Positions 12,124 through 21,351 of a DNA stretch of 64,000 nucleotides are shown here, piece after piece; position 1 is the stretch's first letter, and each line of letters begins with the position of its first letter. A program made the translations under genes and the position numbers. Below the pieces are notes generated by a model, which did no database searches, was not told the origin of the DNA, and was given only the letters and a program-made list of their open reading frames with translations. Origin of the DNA: CALBZE01 sp036381255 (GTDB lineage Bacteria > Gemmatimonadota > Gemmatimonadetes > Longimicrobiales > RSA9); the NCBI GenBank assembly GCA_036381255.1, contig DASVDG010000037.1, forward strand, positions 62,001 through 126,000, read 5' to 3'.

Positions 12124-14417
12124 CGGCCGTCCACGGCGATCCCGACGATCTCGCTGTCCGGCTCGGCGCCGGCCCGGACGGTGAACGCGACGCAGCCGTC
12201 GGCCCCGACGGCCAGCGCGCCGCCGCGGTCGAGCATCGACCGGGCGACGTGGATGTACAGGCCGGTCACGTCGAGCGTGTCGCGCGCCGCGTATTCCCGC
12301 AGGTCGCCGACGTCGACGAGGGAGGCGCCGCGGCGCTCGAGCGGCTCGTCGAATTGGATCGCGAGGTCGGCGCGGAACGGCGGCCGGCCCGGCACGACGA
12401 TCGTGCCGCCGCGCACCAGCAGGTCGTTCACGGCCCGGCCGTTCCTCGGGAGCGCTAGGTAGTCGGCCGGGTCGGCGTCGGCGTAGGAGCCGGTCGCGAT
12501 CGCGTCGAGCGCCGCGCGGATGCCGATGAAGTTCGTCGCCCGCAGGTACTGCTTCTCGGGATCGTCCTTCCACCCGCCGGACTCGATGAGCACCGTGCTC
12601 ACGCCCCACTGCTGCATCAGGTCGCCGAACGCGCGCGGGTTGAACGTGTCGTCGTAGCGGGTGACGTGCCCTGCGACGAGCGGCTCGACCGCGTGGCGGA
12701 CGACGGCGGCCAGGCGCTGGGCGCGGAGGAACCCCGGCGTTTCGCGCCCGGAGGCGTCGGGGCGCGGCGCGAGCAGCGCGATCGCCGCGGTGCGATCGGT
12801 GCCGCCGACCCGGGTGCGCACGTTCTGGTCGTGCAGATTGAAGCCGAAGTCGGGGCGGAACCGCTCCTGGAGCGACTTCAGCGTGCGGGCCTCGGGCGTC
12901 GCGAGCCGGCGCGCGTCGCGGTTGACGTCGATGCCGTACGCGTTGCGGCGCTGGAACCGCTCGGCGCCGTCCGGGTTGAGCATCGGCACGAACACGATGG
13001 TGAGCCGCTCGGCGAGGCGGCGGGGGAGCGGCTCGTCGGCGGCCTCGGTGAGATACCGGAACAGGTCGGCGAGCGCCATCGTCGCGGTGGACTCGTCGCC
13101 GTGCATTTGGGACCAGAGCATGACGCGGGTGGGGCCGTGGCCGTAGCGGACGGCGTAGATCGGCCGGCCCTCCACGCTGCGCCCCACCTCCTCACGCTCG
13201 AGGACGGGCGACGCGTCGACGATCGGGCCGACGGCGCGCCAGTACGCGGCGTGGGTGAACTCGCGCGTCGTGATCGCGTCGACCCGGTAGCGGTCGTGCT
13301 CCTCGAGCAGCGCCCGGGCGGCCGGGTCGGCGGGCGCCGCCGCGGCGCGCGATTCGGTGAGCTCCGTCCAGACCAGGCGCGAGATGTCGCTCGCGGCGCG
13401 CCGCGCCGCATCGCGGTCGGCGAAGCCGCGCGTCAGGACGACGAGCACGTACGGCGCGCGGCCCGGCGGGTAGACGATCGCGCCGTCGTGATCGATCCCG
13501 GTGATCCAGCCGGTCTTGTTCGCGATGCGGACTCCGGCGGGCACGCCGGCCGGGATCTTGTCGGTGAAGTGCTGGTCGTCGAGGATGTCGGTCATCTCGC
13601 GGCAGGCGCGGGCGGACAGGCGCACGGCCGGGTGCGCCGGGCCGGCGGGCAGGTCCAGGTCGGCGCCGGCCTCGCAGCGGGCGATGAACTCGAGCACGCG
13701 CGCCAGCCCATCCGCCGTCGTCGTGTTGCTCATGCCGCGGCGGAACGCCGGGATGTCCTCCACGCCGCGCAGCACGCGCATCCCCTCCGCGCCGATCGCC
13801 GCGAGCGTGGCGCGGATGCTGTCCGGGTCCGCGATTTCGATCAGGATGTTCGTCGCGAGGTTCGACGACCGCGTGATCATGCGGTCGATCAGGTCCCGCA
13901 CCGTCGTCTCGCGGCCGACCAAGGCGTACAGCCCGTGCTCGCTGTCGTCCTCGGGGGAGAGGGAGTAGCGGCTGCCGTCCGCGATGCTCGTGAACTCGTT
14001 CCTCACGACGACCGGGTCGTCGATCGAGAGGCGGCCCGCCTCGGCCCGGCGAAACAGCTCGAGCATGACCGGCACCTTCATGGTGCTGGCCGCGTGCATG
14101 CGCACGGTGTCGCCGATGCCGAGCCGCCGGCCGGTCGCCAGGTCCACCAGCGCCACGGCGACCTCCGCCGGCGCCTCGCGGGCAATGCGGTCCTCGAGAC
14201 GCCGGACGAACGCGGCGTCGAACGGCTGGGCGCCGGCCGGCGTGCCACCGGGTTGCCCGGTCGCGACGGCGGCGGCCTTCCCGGCGGTTGCGCCGGGTGG
14301 CACCGAGCCGGGTCCGCGCCCGGCCGGGGGCGTGGGGGCATCGTATGCGGCGGGCCCGGCGGCCCGGGCGCAGGCGAGGAACGCGAGCGTGGCAACGAGG
14401 CTGACGGCTCTGTGCAT
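12033..14417 (-). CDS. Class-A beta-lactamase-like domain fused to M14 zinc carboxypeptidase, exported
   Basis: A 794-residue protein with an export signal (MHRAVSLVATLAFLAC, possible lipobox ending at Cys16). The first module, about 65-350, is a serine hydrolase of class A beta-lactamase/transpeptidase type: SxxK at Ser111-Lys114 (STMK), SSN at 184-186 in the SDN position, KTG at 301-303. The second, about 385-700, is an M14 carboxypeptidase: HxxE at His439/Glu442, LNPDGAERF, third zinc ligand His529, catalytic Glu612 in LIESGG. Both activities suit peptidoglycan peptides. The start at 14417 begins the signal peptide. The last 30 or so residues are read antisense to the neighbouring transporter gene. 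The next genes on either strand are murein-degrading enzymes, supporting a recycling role. Confidence 0.85.
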   Translation of the reverse strand: MHRAVSLVATLAFLACARAAGPAAYDAPTPPAGRGPGSVPPGATAGKAAAVATGQPGGTPAGAQPFDAAFVRRLEDRIAREAPAEVAVALVDLATGRRLGIGDTVRMHAASTMKVPVMLELFRRAEAGRLSIDDPVVVRNEFTSIADGSRYSLSPEDDSEHGLYALVGRETTVRDLIDRMITRSSNLATNILIEIADPDSIRATLAAIGAEGMRVLRGVEDIPAFRRGMSNTTTADGLARVLEFIARCEAGADLDLPAGPAHPAVRLSARACREMTDILDDQHFTDKIPAGVPAGVRIANKTGWITGIDHDGAIVYPPGRAPYVLVVLTRGFADRDAARRAASDISRLVWTELTESRAAAAPADPAARALLEEHDRYRVDAITTREFTHAAYWRAVGPIVDASPVLEREEVGRSVEGRPIYAVRYGHGPTRVMLWSQMHGDESTATMALADLFRYLTEAADEPLPRRLAERLTIVFVPMLNPDGAERFQRRNAYGIDVNRDARRLATPEARTLKSLQERFRPDFGFNLHDQNVRTRVGGTDRTAAIALLAPRPDASGRETPGFLRAQRLAAVVRHAVEPLVAGHVTRYDDTFNPRAFGDLMQQWGVSTVLIESGGWKDDPEKQYLRATNFIGIRAALDAIATGSYADADPADYLALPRNGRAVNDLLVRGGTIVVPGRPPFRADLAIQFDEPLERRGASLVDVGDLREYAARDTLDVTGLYIHVARSMLDRGGALAVGADGCVAFTVRAGAEPDSEIVGIAVDGRYRSSNVGSVPSLTVGCTSTPSSGSLSSTG

Positions 14418-14546
14418 ATCGTGGCTCCGCGTGATGGGGAGGAGCGCAAGATGGCGGCGGTCGGGGCCGCTGGGCAAGGCACGGCGTTCGCGCCGGCCCG
14501 CTTGTTGCGCCCCGTGACAGCGGCACCTCGAAGGCAGGAGAGCGAA

Positions 14547-14909
14547 ATGGCGCGCTACGACTACGAGCTCCGGTACCGTTGGGGCGCCCGTCCCCGGTCC
14601 CGGCGGGGGCGAGCGGCCCGGCCGCCGCGCCGCGCATGGCGGGGGATGCGCTCCACGCCGGGTCCGGCGTACGGCGAGGAGTATCGGATCCGGGCGAGGA
14701 TGGGGATGCACGATTTCGGCGAGCATTACGGCCGCTACAGCGGCGGCTCGCCGTACGACTACGAGTATTCGGAGCGGACGATCCAGCACGAGCACCCGCG
14801 CCCCGAGGAGGACATCGGCTTCACCCGCACGCTGCACGAGGACAGCGGACGGCGCTTCCCGATGCACGGCCGCTCGCCCGAGCGGCGCCGCGGACGGCGG
14901 GAGTGGTGA
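14547..14909 (+). CDS. Small Arg/Tyr/Gly-rich protein, function unknown
   Basis: A 120-residue, strongly basic, low-complexity protein: Arg-rich start (GRAARPPRRAWRGM), a Tyr/Gly/His middle (GEHYGRYSGGSPYDYEY), and an Arg-rich tail. The ATG at 14547 follows GCAGGAG at good distance. No signal peptide, no recognisable domain. The composition suggests a disordered, possibly nucleic-acid- or surface-associated protein. It is divergent from the M14 fusion gene; the 129 bases between them presumably hold both promoters. Confidence 0.6.
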   Translation: MARYDYELRYRWGARPRSRRGRAARPPRRAWRGMRSTPGPAYGEEYRIRARMGMHDFGEHYGRYSGGSPYDYEYSERTIQHEHPRPEEDIGFTRTLHEDSGRRFPMHGRSPERRRGRREW

Positions 14910-14969
14910 TTCGCCCCGTGCCGGCGCGCGGCGCCGCGCAGTTCCGATGAAGGATGGGCCCGGCCGCGC

Positions 14970-16250
14970 CTACCGATAGAGCAGGTATTGCTCCCGCGCG
15001 TGCCGGAACGCCGCGAGCTGCTCGGCCCAGGGCGCGGTGATCTCCTCGAGCGATGCGCCGGCGACGATCTGCTCGCGGAGCGCCGCCGTACCCGCCAGGC
15101 GGTCGAAGTGCGAGGCGCGCCATTCGAGTCGGTCCGGGTGGAGCCGCCGGATCTCGATCAGCGCCGCGACGGCGGCGTGCGTCGGGTCGTAGCGGTCGCG
15201 GTCGGTCGCGATGAAGCGGACGCCGCGCACGCTTTCCCCGCCATACTTCCCATCGCCGGGGCGTTCGGGCGTGAAGACGACGGCCTCGAAGCGCACGCCG
15301 GGGAGCGCGTAGTCGTTCAGGCGCCGGGCGAGCGTCTCGTGGTCGAGCCACGGCGCGCCGATCTGCTGGAACGCGATCGGCGTGCCGCGTCCGACCGAGA
15401 GGTTCGTCCCCTCGAACAGGCAGGTGCCGGGGTAGTGGGTCGCGCTCTCGAGCGAGGGCATGTTGGGCGAGGGCGCGATCCATTGCAGTCCGGTCTCGTC
15501 GAACCACGCATCGCGGCGCCACCCTTCCATCGGCACGACGATCAGCTCGGCGCCGATCGCGAATTCGCCGTTCAGCAACCGGGCCAGCTCTCCGGCGGTC
15601 AGGCCGTGGCGCATCGGAACCGGGTAGAGGCCCACGAAAGTCGCGTACTCCGGGTCGAGCACGTTGCCCTGGACCTGTGCGCCGCCGATCGGGTTCGGCC
15701 GGTCGAGGACGACGAACGGGAGCCCGTTCTCGGCCGCCGCCTGCATCGCCAGCGCCATCGTCCAGACGTACGTGTAGTAGCGCGCGCCGATGTCCTGAAT
15801 GTCGAACACGAGCACGTCGACGCCTTCGAGCATCTCCGGCGTCGGCTTCCGCGTCGCGCCGTAGAGCGAGTGGACCGGCAGCCCGGTGCGCGCGTCGCGG
15901 CCGCTCTCGACCTTCTCGCCGGCCTCCGCGGCGCCGCGGATCCCGTGCTCGGGGCTGTAGAGCGCGACCAGCTCGAAGGCCGGGTGACGGTGCAGCAGGT
16001 CGATCGTGCTCTCGCCCGACGCGCTCCGGCCCGTGTGGTTCGTGATCAGGCCGACGCGCCGGCCGCGCAGCGCCGCCGCATCGCCGGCGAGCAGGACGTC
16101 GAGCCCGAGGCGGACGCGCCCGGCCGACGCAGAGTCCGCGAGCGCGCCGCGCCCGTCGTCGGGCGGCGCCGCGCCGCATGAGAGGACGGCCGCCGCGCCC
16201 GCGGCGGCGAGGAGTTGTCCGAACCCGCGCCGAACCTTACTTTTCCACAT
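14970..16250 (-). CDS. namZ: NamZ-type exo-beta-N-acetylmuramidase (DUF1343), lipoprotein
   Basis: A 426-residue exported lipoprotein: signal with lipobox VLSC (Cys near residue 25), then the DUF1343 fold of NamZ. Typical segments: VGLITNHTGRSASG, LYSPEHGIRG, VLVFDIQDIGARYYTY, VVLDRPNPIGG, and LPVHSLYG. NamZ releases MurNAc from the non-reducing end of peptidoglycan fragments, the step complementary to NagZ. It is divergent from the nagZ fusion gene with 97 bases between the starts, a pairing known from MurNAc-recycling bacteria. The C-terminal half carries ERPGDGKYGGE and SPNMPSLESATHYPG. Assignment rests on family resemblance. Confidence 0.9.
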   Translation of the reverse strand: MWKSKVRRGFGQLLAAAGAAAVLSCGAAPPDDGRGALADSASAGRVRLGLDVLLAGDAAALRGRRVGLITNHTGRSASGESTIDLLHRHPAFELVALYSPEHGIRGAAEAGEKVESGRDARTGLPVHSLYGATRKPTPEMLEGVDVLVFDIQDIGARYYTYVWTMALAMQAAAENGLPFVVLDRPNPIGGAQVQGNVLDPEYATFVGLYPVPMRHGLTAGELARLLNGEFAIGAELIVVPMEGWRRDAWFDETGLQWIAPSPNMPSLESATHYPGTCLFEGTNLSVGRGTPIAFQQIGAPWLDHETLARRLNDYALPGVRFEAVVFTPERPGDGKYGGESVRGVRFIATDRDRYDPTHAAVAALIEIRRLHPDRLEWRASHFDRLAGTAALREQIVAGASLEEITAPWAEQLAAFRHAREQYLLYR

Positions 16251-16347
16251 TCTGGTCGACCTCTCCCTGAGATGATGTCGCGCCCGTCGCCGGCGTCGTC
16301 GGCGCGGGGCGTGGCGCGCCCGATACCACTGAGGCTTGGAACATCGG

Positions 16348-19320
16348 ATGATCCGTCGCCGAATCTACCCTCTGGTCCTGGCTCTTGCTCCGCTGACCTG
16401 TGCGTCGCCGTCCGGCGGGCCGCCCTCCGCGGGGATCGACCCGGCCGCGTCGGCGGAGGCGTGGGTCGAAGCGACGATGGAGCGGCTGCCGCTCCGCCGC
16501 AAGGTCGCGCAGCTCGTGGTGCCGTGGCTCGATGGCGCGTACCTGGCGGTGGGCACGCCGGAGCACGAGCGTCTGCGCGGCTGGGTCGAGGAGCAGGGCG
16601 TGGGCGGCGTGATCGTCTCGATCGGCCCGCCGCTCGAGATCGCGGCCAAGCTGAACCTGCTCCAGGAGATGGCCGACGTGCCGCTGCTGGTCGCGGCCGA
16701 TGTGGAGAGCGGGCCGGGGCAGCGGCTGACGGCGGGCACCGTGGTCCCGTACGGCATGGAGTTGGGCGGCGGCACCGATTTCCCGCCGATCATGGCGCTG
16801 GGCGCCGCCGGCGATCCGTCGCTTGCGTACGAGGTCGGCCGGATCACCGCGATCGAGGCGCGCGCCGTGGGGATCCACATGGCGTTCGCGCCGGTCGTCG
16901 ACGTGAACAACAACCCGGCGAATCCGATCATCAACACGCGGAGCTACGGCGAGGACCCGGAGGCGGTGGCGCGTCTGGGCGCGGCGCACATCCGCGGACT
17001 CCAGGACCACGGGCTCCTGGCGACGGCAAAGCATTTCCCGGGTCACGGCAACACGTCGACGGATTCGCACATCGGGCTGCCGGTGCTGAGCGTGGACCGG
17101 GCGCGGGCGGACTCGATCGAGCTGGTCCCGTTCCGCGCGGCGATCGATGCCGGCGTCGCGGCGGTCATGGTCGCGCACGTGGCGTTCCCGGCGCTGAGCG
17201 GCGACACCGTGCCCGCCACGCTGTCGCGCGCGCTGACGACCGGGCTGCTGAAGGAGGAGCTCGGCTTCGACGGGCTGACCGTGGTCGATGCGCTGGACAT
17301 GGGCGCGATCACGACGCGGTACGGCGCCGAGGAGGCGGCGGTCCTCGCGCTCGAGGCCGGCGCCGACCTGCTGCTGATGCCGCTCGATGTGGCGGCGACG
17401 ATCGACGCCGTCGTCGCCGCGGTCGAAGCCGGTCGCATCTCCGAGGCGCGGATCGACCGGTCGGTCCGCAAGCTGCTGCGGCTCAAGGCCGGGCTCGGGC
17501 TGCACGCGCGGCGCCGCGTCGAGCTGGACCGGGTGCCGTACGCGGTCGGCCGGCCGGAGCACGCCGAGCTCGCCCGGCGGATCGCCGAGCGCGCATTCAC
17601 GCTGGTCCGCGACCGCGACGGGCTGATCCCCGTCCGTCCGACGCGGACGGGCCGCGCGCTCAGCATCGTCTACACGGATGACGCCGACCCCTTCGCCGGC
17701 CGGACCTTCCAGCGCGGGCTGCGCGAGCGCTTCGCCGAGGTCCACACGGCGATGCTGACGAGGGGGGCGCACGCCACGGTGCTGGACTCGCTGGTCGCGG
17801 CGGCGGACAGCGCGGACGTCGTCTTCGTCTCGACGTTCGTGCGCGTGGTCAGCGGGAAGGGGCGGGTCGGGATCCCGCCGGAGCTCGCGGCGTTCGTGGC
17901 GACGATCGCGGCGCGGCGGCCGACGGTGGTGACGTCGTTCGGCAACCCGTACCTGCTCTCGCAGTTCCCGTCGGTCGGCACGTACGCGCTGGCGTGGGGC
18001 TCGGGCGCGGTCGAGCAGGAGGCGGCGGTGCGCGCGCTGATGGGCGAGGCGCCGATCACGGGGCGGCTGCCGATCACGATCCCGCCGGACCACCCGATCG
18101 GCACGGGGATCCGCAGGACGTACACGCTGGGTACGGCGCGGCCGGAGGAGGTCGGAATGGACGCCGAGCGGCTCGCGCGGGTGGACGCGCTGCTCGAAGC
18201 CGCGGTCCGGCGCGGCGACATCCCCGGCGCGGCGCTGGCCGTGGGGCGCCGCGGCAAGCTCGTCCGCCTGCGCGGCTACGGCCGCCTCGACCCGCGCCCG
18301 GGCTTCGCGGCCGTCACCGACTCGACGCTCTACGACCTGGCGTCGCTCACGAAGGTGGTCGGCACGACGACCGCGGTGATGCTCCTGGACGAGGCGGGCG
18401 AGATCGAGCTCGACGCGCCGGTCTCGCGCTACCTCCCCGAGTGGGGCGGCTCGCCGGACAAGGACCGCGTCACCGTGCGCCATTTGCTGACGCACACGTC
18501 GGGGCTCCCGGCGTTCGCGCCGCTCTGGCGCGAGCTGCGCGGGAAGGACGCGTACGTCCGCCGGATCGCCGCGATGCCGCTCGAGTACGCCCCGGGCGAA
18601 AAGACCGTCTACAGCGACTTCGGCGCGATCCTGCTCGGCGCGATCGTGGAGCGGGTGAGCGGCGAGTCGCTGGATCGGTTCCTCGAGGCGCGAGTGTTCG
18701 GGCCGCTCGGGATGGACGACACCGGGTTCAACCCGCTGGGCGGCGACGCGGTGGCGGGTAAGGCGCGGGCCGCGGAGGGTGCCGCGAAGGCCGCCGGGCC
18801 GTCGATCCTCGAGCGCATCGCGCCGACGGAGGTGGACACGATCTTCCGCCACACGCACGTGCACGGCGTGGTGCACGACGAGAACGCGTACGCGATGGGC
18901 GGCGTCGCGCCACACGCCGGGCTGTTCTCCTCCGCGCGCGACCTCGCCGTGTTCGCGCAGATGATGCTGAACGGCGGCGTGTACGGCGACGTCCGGCTGC
19001 TGGACGCCGAGACGATCGCGCGCTACACCGCGCGGCAGTCGGAGGCGTCGAGCCGCGCACTCGGGTGGGACACGCCGTCCGGCCGGTCGAGCGCGGGCGA
19101 CTACTTCTCCGCCGCGTCCTTCGGCCACACGGGCTTCACCGGCACGAGCCTCTGGGTCGACCCGACGCAGGAGCTGTTCGTGGTCCTGCTCACGAACCGG
19201 GTCAACCCGACGCGCGCGAACCGCGCGCACATCGCGCTCCGCCGCAACGTGCACGACGCCGTCGCGCTGTCGATCACGGACTCGCCCGTGGTTCGTCGCG
19301 GGGACGCGGTGATGCCGTAG
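16348..19320 (+). CDS. nagZ: NagZ-type GH3 beta-N-acetylglucosaminidase fused to serine beta-lactamase-like domain
   Basis: A 990-residue exported two-enzyme protein. After a short signal (RRRIYPLVLALAPLTCAS, possible lipoprotein) comes GH3: KHFPGHGNTSTDSHIGLP contains the NagZ His/Asp acid-base loop near 226-240, and Asp314 in VVDALDMGA is the nucleophile. The C-terminal module (about 615-980) is an AmpC/PBP4*-like hydrolase: SxxK at Ser666-Lys669, YSDFG, and HTG in FGHTGFTG. The ATG at 16348 was preferred over an upstream in-frame TTG. NagZ removes GlcNAc from muropeptides and the fused module could hydrolyse or transfer peptide or ester bonds. Divergent from namZ; the sugar pathway genes follow downstream. 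Confidence 0.9.
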   Translation: MIRRRIYPLVLALAPLTCASPSGGPPSAGIDPAASAEAWVEATMERLPLRRKVAQLVVPWLDGAYLAVGTPEHERLRGWVEEQGVGGVIVSIGPPLEIAAKLNLLQEMADVPLLVAADVESGPGQRLTAGTVVPYGMELGGGTDFPPIMALGAAGDPSLAYEVGRITAIEARAVGIHMAFAPVVDVNNNPANPIINTRSYGEDPEAVARLGAAHIRGLQDHGLLATAKHFPGHGNTSTDSHIGLPVLSVDRARADSIELVPFRAAIDAGVAAVMVAHVAFPALSGDTVPATLSRALTTGLLKEELGFDGLTVVDALDMGAITTRYGAEEAAVLALEAGADLLLMPLDVAATIDAVVAAVEAGRISEARIDRSVRKLLRLKAGLGLHARRRVELDRVPYAVGRPEHAELARRIAERAFTLVRDRDGLIPVRPTRTGRALSIVYTDDADPFAGRTFQRGLRERFAEVHTAMLTRGAHATVLDSLVAAADSADVVFVSTFVRVVSGKGRVGIPPELAAFVATIAARRPTVVTSFGNPYLLSQFPSVGTYALAWGSGAVEQEAAVRALMGEAPITGRLPITIPPDHPIGTGIRRTYTLGTARPEEVGMDAERLARVDALLEAAVRRGDIPGAALAVGRRGKLVRLRGYGRLDPRPGFAAVTDSTLYDLASLTKVVGTTTAVMLLDEAGEIELDAPVSRYLPEWGGSPDKDRVTVRHLLTHTSGLPAFAPLWRELRGKDAYVRRIAAMPLEYAPGEKTVYSDFGAILLGAIVERVSGESLDRFLEARVFGPLGMDDTGFNPLGGDAVAGKARAAEGAAKAAGPSILERIAPTEVDTIFRHTHVHGVVHDENAYAMGGVAPHAGLFSSARDLAVFAQMMLNGGVYGDVRLLDAETIARYTARQSEASSRALGWDTPSGRSSAGDYFSAASFGHTGFTGTSLWVDPTQELFVVLLTNRVNPTRANRAHIALRRNVHDAVALSITDSPVVRRGDAVMP

Positions 19321-19398
19321 GCGCGGAACGATCGGTGCCGGATAGGGGGTACGGACCTCATCGTGCCCTCGAGCGAACGAGCGAATCGAGCGAACTGT

Positions 19399-21351
19399 AT
19401 GGAATCCCTTGAACGCGTTCCGGTCGTCATCGCCGATGAGCCGGAGGAGATCGCGCGCACGATCGCGCGCCGAATCGCCACGCTGATCCGAGAGAAGCGG
19501 GAGGCCGGCGGACGGGCGGTGCTCGGGCTGGCGACCGGCTCCACGCCGATCGGCATCTACCGGGAGCTGATCCGCATGCACCGCGAGGAAGGTCTCTCGT
19601 TCGCCGGCGTGGTCACGTTCAACCTCGACGAGTACTACCCGATGGATCCGGGGAGCATCCACAGCTACCACCGGTTCATGTGGGAGAACCTGTTCGACCA
19701 CGTCGACATCGATCCGGCGGACGTGCACATCCCGCGGGGCGACGTCCCGCGGGCCGGCGTCGAGCAGCATTGCCGGGAGTACGAGGACGCGATCCGGCGC
19801 GCCGGCGGGATCGACTTCCAGATCCTGGGGATCGGGCAGACCGGGCACATCGGGTTCAACGAGCCGGGCTCGGGGATCGAATCACGCACGCGGCTGGTCG
19901 CGCTGGACACGATCACGCGCCGCAGCGCGGCGGCCGACTTCTTCGGCGAGGAGAACGTCCCGCTGGAGGCGATCACGATGGGCGTCGCGACGATCCTGGA
20001 GGCCCGCGAGATCGCGCTCGTCGCGACCGGCGAGCACAAGGCGGTGATCGTGCGGCGCGCCGTGGAGGGCGCGGTCGACCCGGACGTCGCCGCGACGTAC
20101 CTCCAGCGGCACCCGGCGGCGACGTTCTACCTCGACGCCGCCGCGGCCGCGGAGCTGACGCGCGTCAAGACGCCGTGGGTGCTCGGCGAGGTGGAGTGGA
20201 CGCGGGATCTCGAGGTCCGCGCGCTGATCTGGCTGAGCGAGGTCACCGGGAAATCGCTGCTCAAGCTGGACGACATGGACTACCGCGACCACCACCTCAG
20301 CTCGCTGCTGGCGCGCTACGGCTCGGCCGGGCCGCTGAACGGCGAGGTGTTCAACACGCTGATCGCGAAGGTGCGCGGGCGGAGCAAGCTGCCGCGGGGC
20401 AAGCGGATCGTGCTGTTCTCGCCGCACCCCGACGACGACGTGATCTCCGCCGGCGGGATCCTTCACAAGCTGCACCAGAACGAGAACGACATCATCGTCG
20501 CGTACCAGACGTCGGGGAACATCGCGGTCTTCGACCACGACGTGCGGCGGCACCTGGACTTCCTCCGGCGGGTCGCGGATGAATTCGAGCTGGACCGCGA
20601 CCACGTGGCGGCGCTGATCGGCGAGATCGAGAGCTTCCTCGCGACGAAGGAGCCGGGCGCGGTCGACATCCCGGCGGTGCAGGCGATCAAGCGGCGGATC
20701 CGCGAGACCGAGGCCGTTTCGGGGATCGAGACGTTCGGCATGCGCGCCGAGCAGGCGCGCTTCCTGAACCTGCCGTTCTACCAGACGGGCAAGGTCCGCA
20801 AGGAGCCGATCGGCGAGGAGGACGTCCGGATCATCCTCGAGTTGCTCGAGGAGCACCGGCCCGAGATCGTCTTCGTGGCCGGCGACCTCTCGGATCCGCA
20901 CGGCACGCACCGCATGTGCAAGGAGGCGATCGAGCGGGCGCTGGAGCGCTATTCCGGCCCCGACCCGGAGGTGTGGTACTATCGCGGCGCGTGGCAGGAG
21001 TGGCCCGTCGCCGAGGCGGACGTGCTGGTGCCGATGTCGCAGGAGGAGCTGCGGCAGAAGATCATGGCGATCTTCAAGCACCAGACGCAGAAGGACAAGG
21101 CGCCGTTCCCCGGGCTCGACGACCGCGAGTTCTGGCAGCGGGTGCAGGAGCGCAACCAGGCGACGGCGGCGATCGTGGACCGGCTGGGCCTGCCCGAGTA
21201 CTTCGCGATGGAGGCGTACGTGGTGCGGAAGAACGGCAAGCGGCCGCGCTGGCGCGCGGTCCCGACCAGCGCGCTCGGCTGGCCCGAGTACCCGTCGGAG
21301 GAGGACCTCTCGCCGCCCGTCCGCGTGCCCAGCTCGAGGGAGCCGGTGTGA
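19399..21351 (+). CDS. nagB: Glucosamine-6-phosphate deaminase fused to PIG-L (LmbE-like) deacetylase
   Basis: A 650-residue cytoplasmic fusion. Residues about 10-265 are NagB: LATGSTPIGIY, FNLDEYYPM, GIGQTGHIGFNEPGS. Then, from about 335, a PIG-L family N-deacetylase starting with SPHPDDDV (His343 and the Asp residues would bind zinc) and ending near GDLSDPHGTHRMC. NagB converts GlcN-6-phosphate to fructose-6-phosphate and ammonia. No NagA deacetylase is in the cluster, so the PIG-L half may supply the deacetylation. That is inference; the bidomain form is common in Bacteroidota and relatives. Start at ATG 19399; a GTG 12 codons upstream is possible. Its TGA overlaps the ATG of the next gene. 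Confidence 0.93.
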   Translation: MESLERVPVVIADEPEEIARTIARRIATLIREKREAGGRAVLGLATGSTPIGIYRELIRMHREEGLSFAGVVTFNLDEYYPMDPGSIHSYHRFMWENLFDHVDIDPADVHIPRGDVPRAGVEQHCREYEDAIRRAGGIDFQILGIGQTGHIGFNEPGSGIESRTRLVALDTITRRSAAADFFGEENVPLEAITMGVATILEAREIALVATGEHKAVIVRRAVEGAVDPDVAATYLQRHPAATFYLDAAAAAELTRVKTPWVLGEVEWTRDLEVRALIWLSEVTGKSLLKLDDMDYRDHHLSSLLARYGSAGPLNGEVFNTLIAKVRGRSKLPRGKRIVLFSPHPDDDVISAGGILHKLHQNENDIIVAYQTSGNIAVFDHDVRRHLDFLRRVADEFELDRDHVAALIGEIESFLATKEPGAVDIPAVQAIKRRIRETEAVSGIETFGMRAEQARFLNLPFYQTGKVRKEPIGEEDVRIILELLEEHRPEIVFVAGDLSDPHGTHRMCKEAIERALERYSGPDPEVWYYRGAWQEWPVAEADVLVPMSQEELRQKIMAIFKHQTQKDKAPFPGLDDREFWQRVQERNQATAAIVDRLGLPEYFAMEAYVVRKNGKRPRWRAVPTSALGWPEYPSEEDLSPPVRVPSSREPV

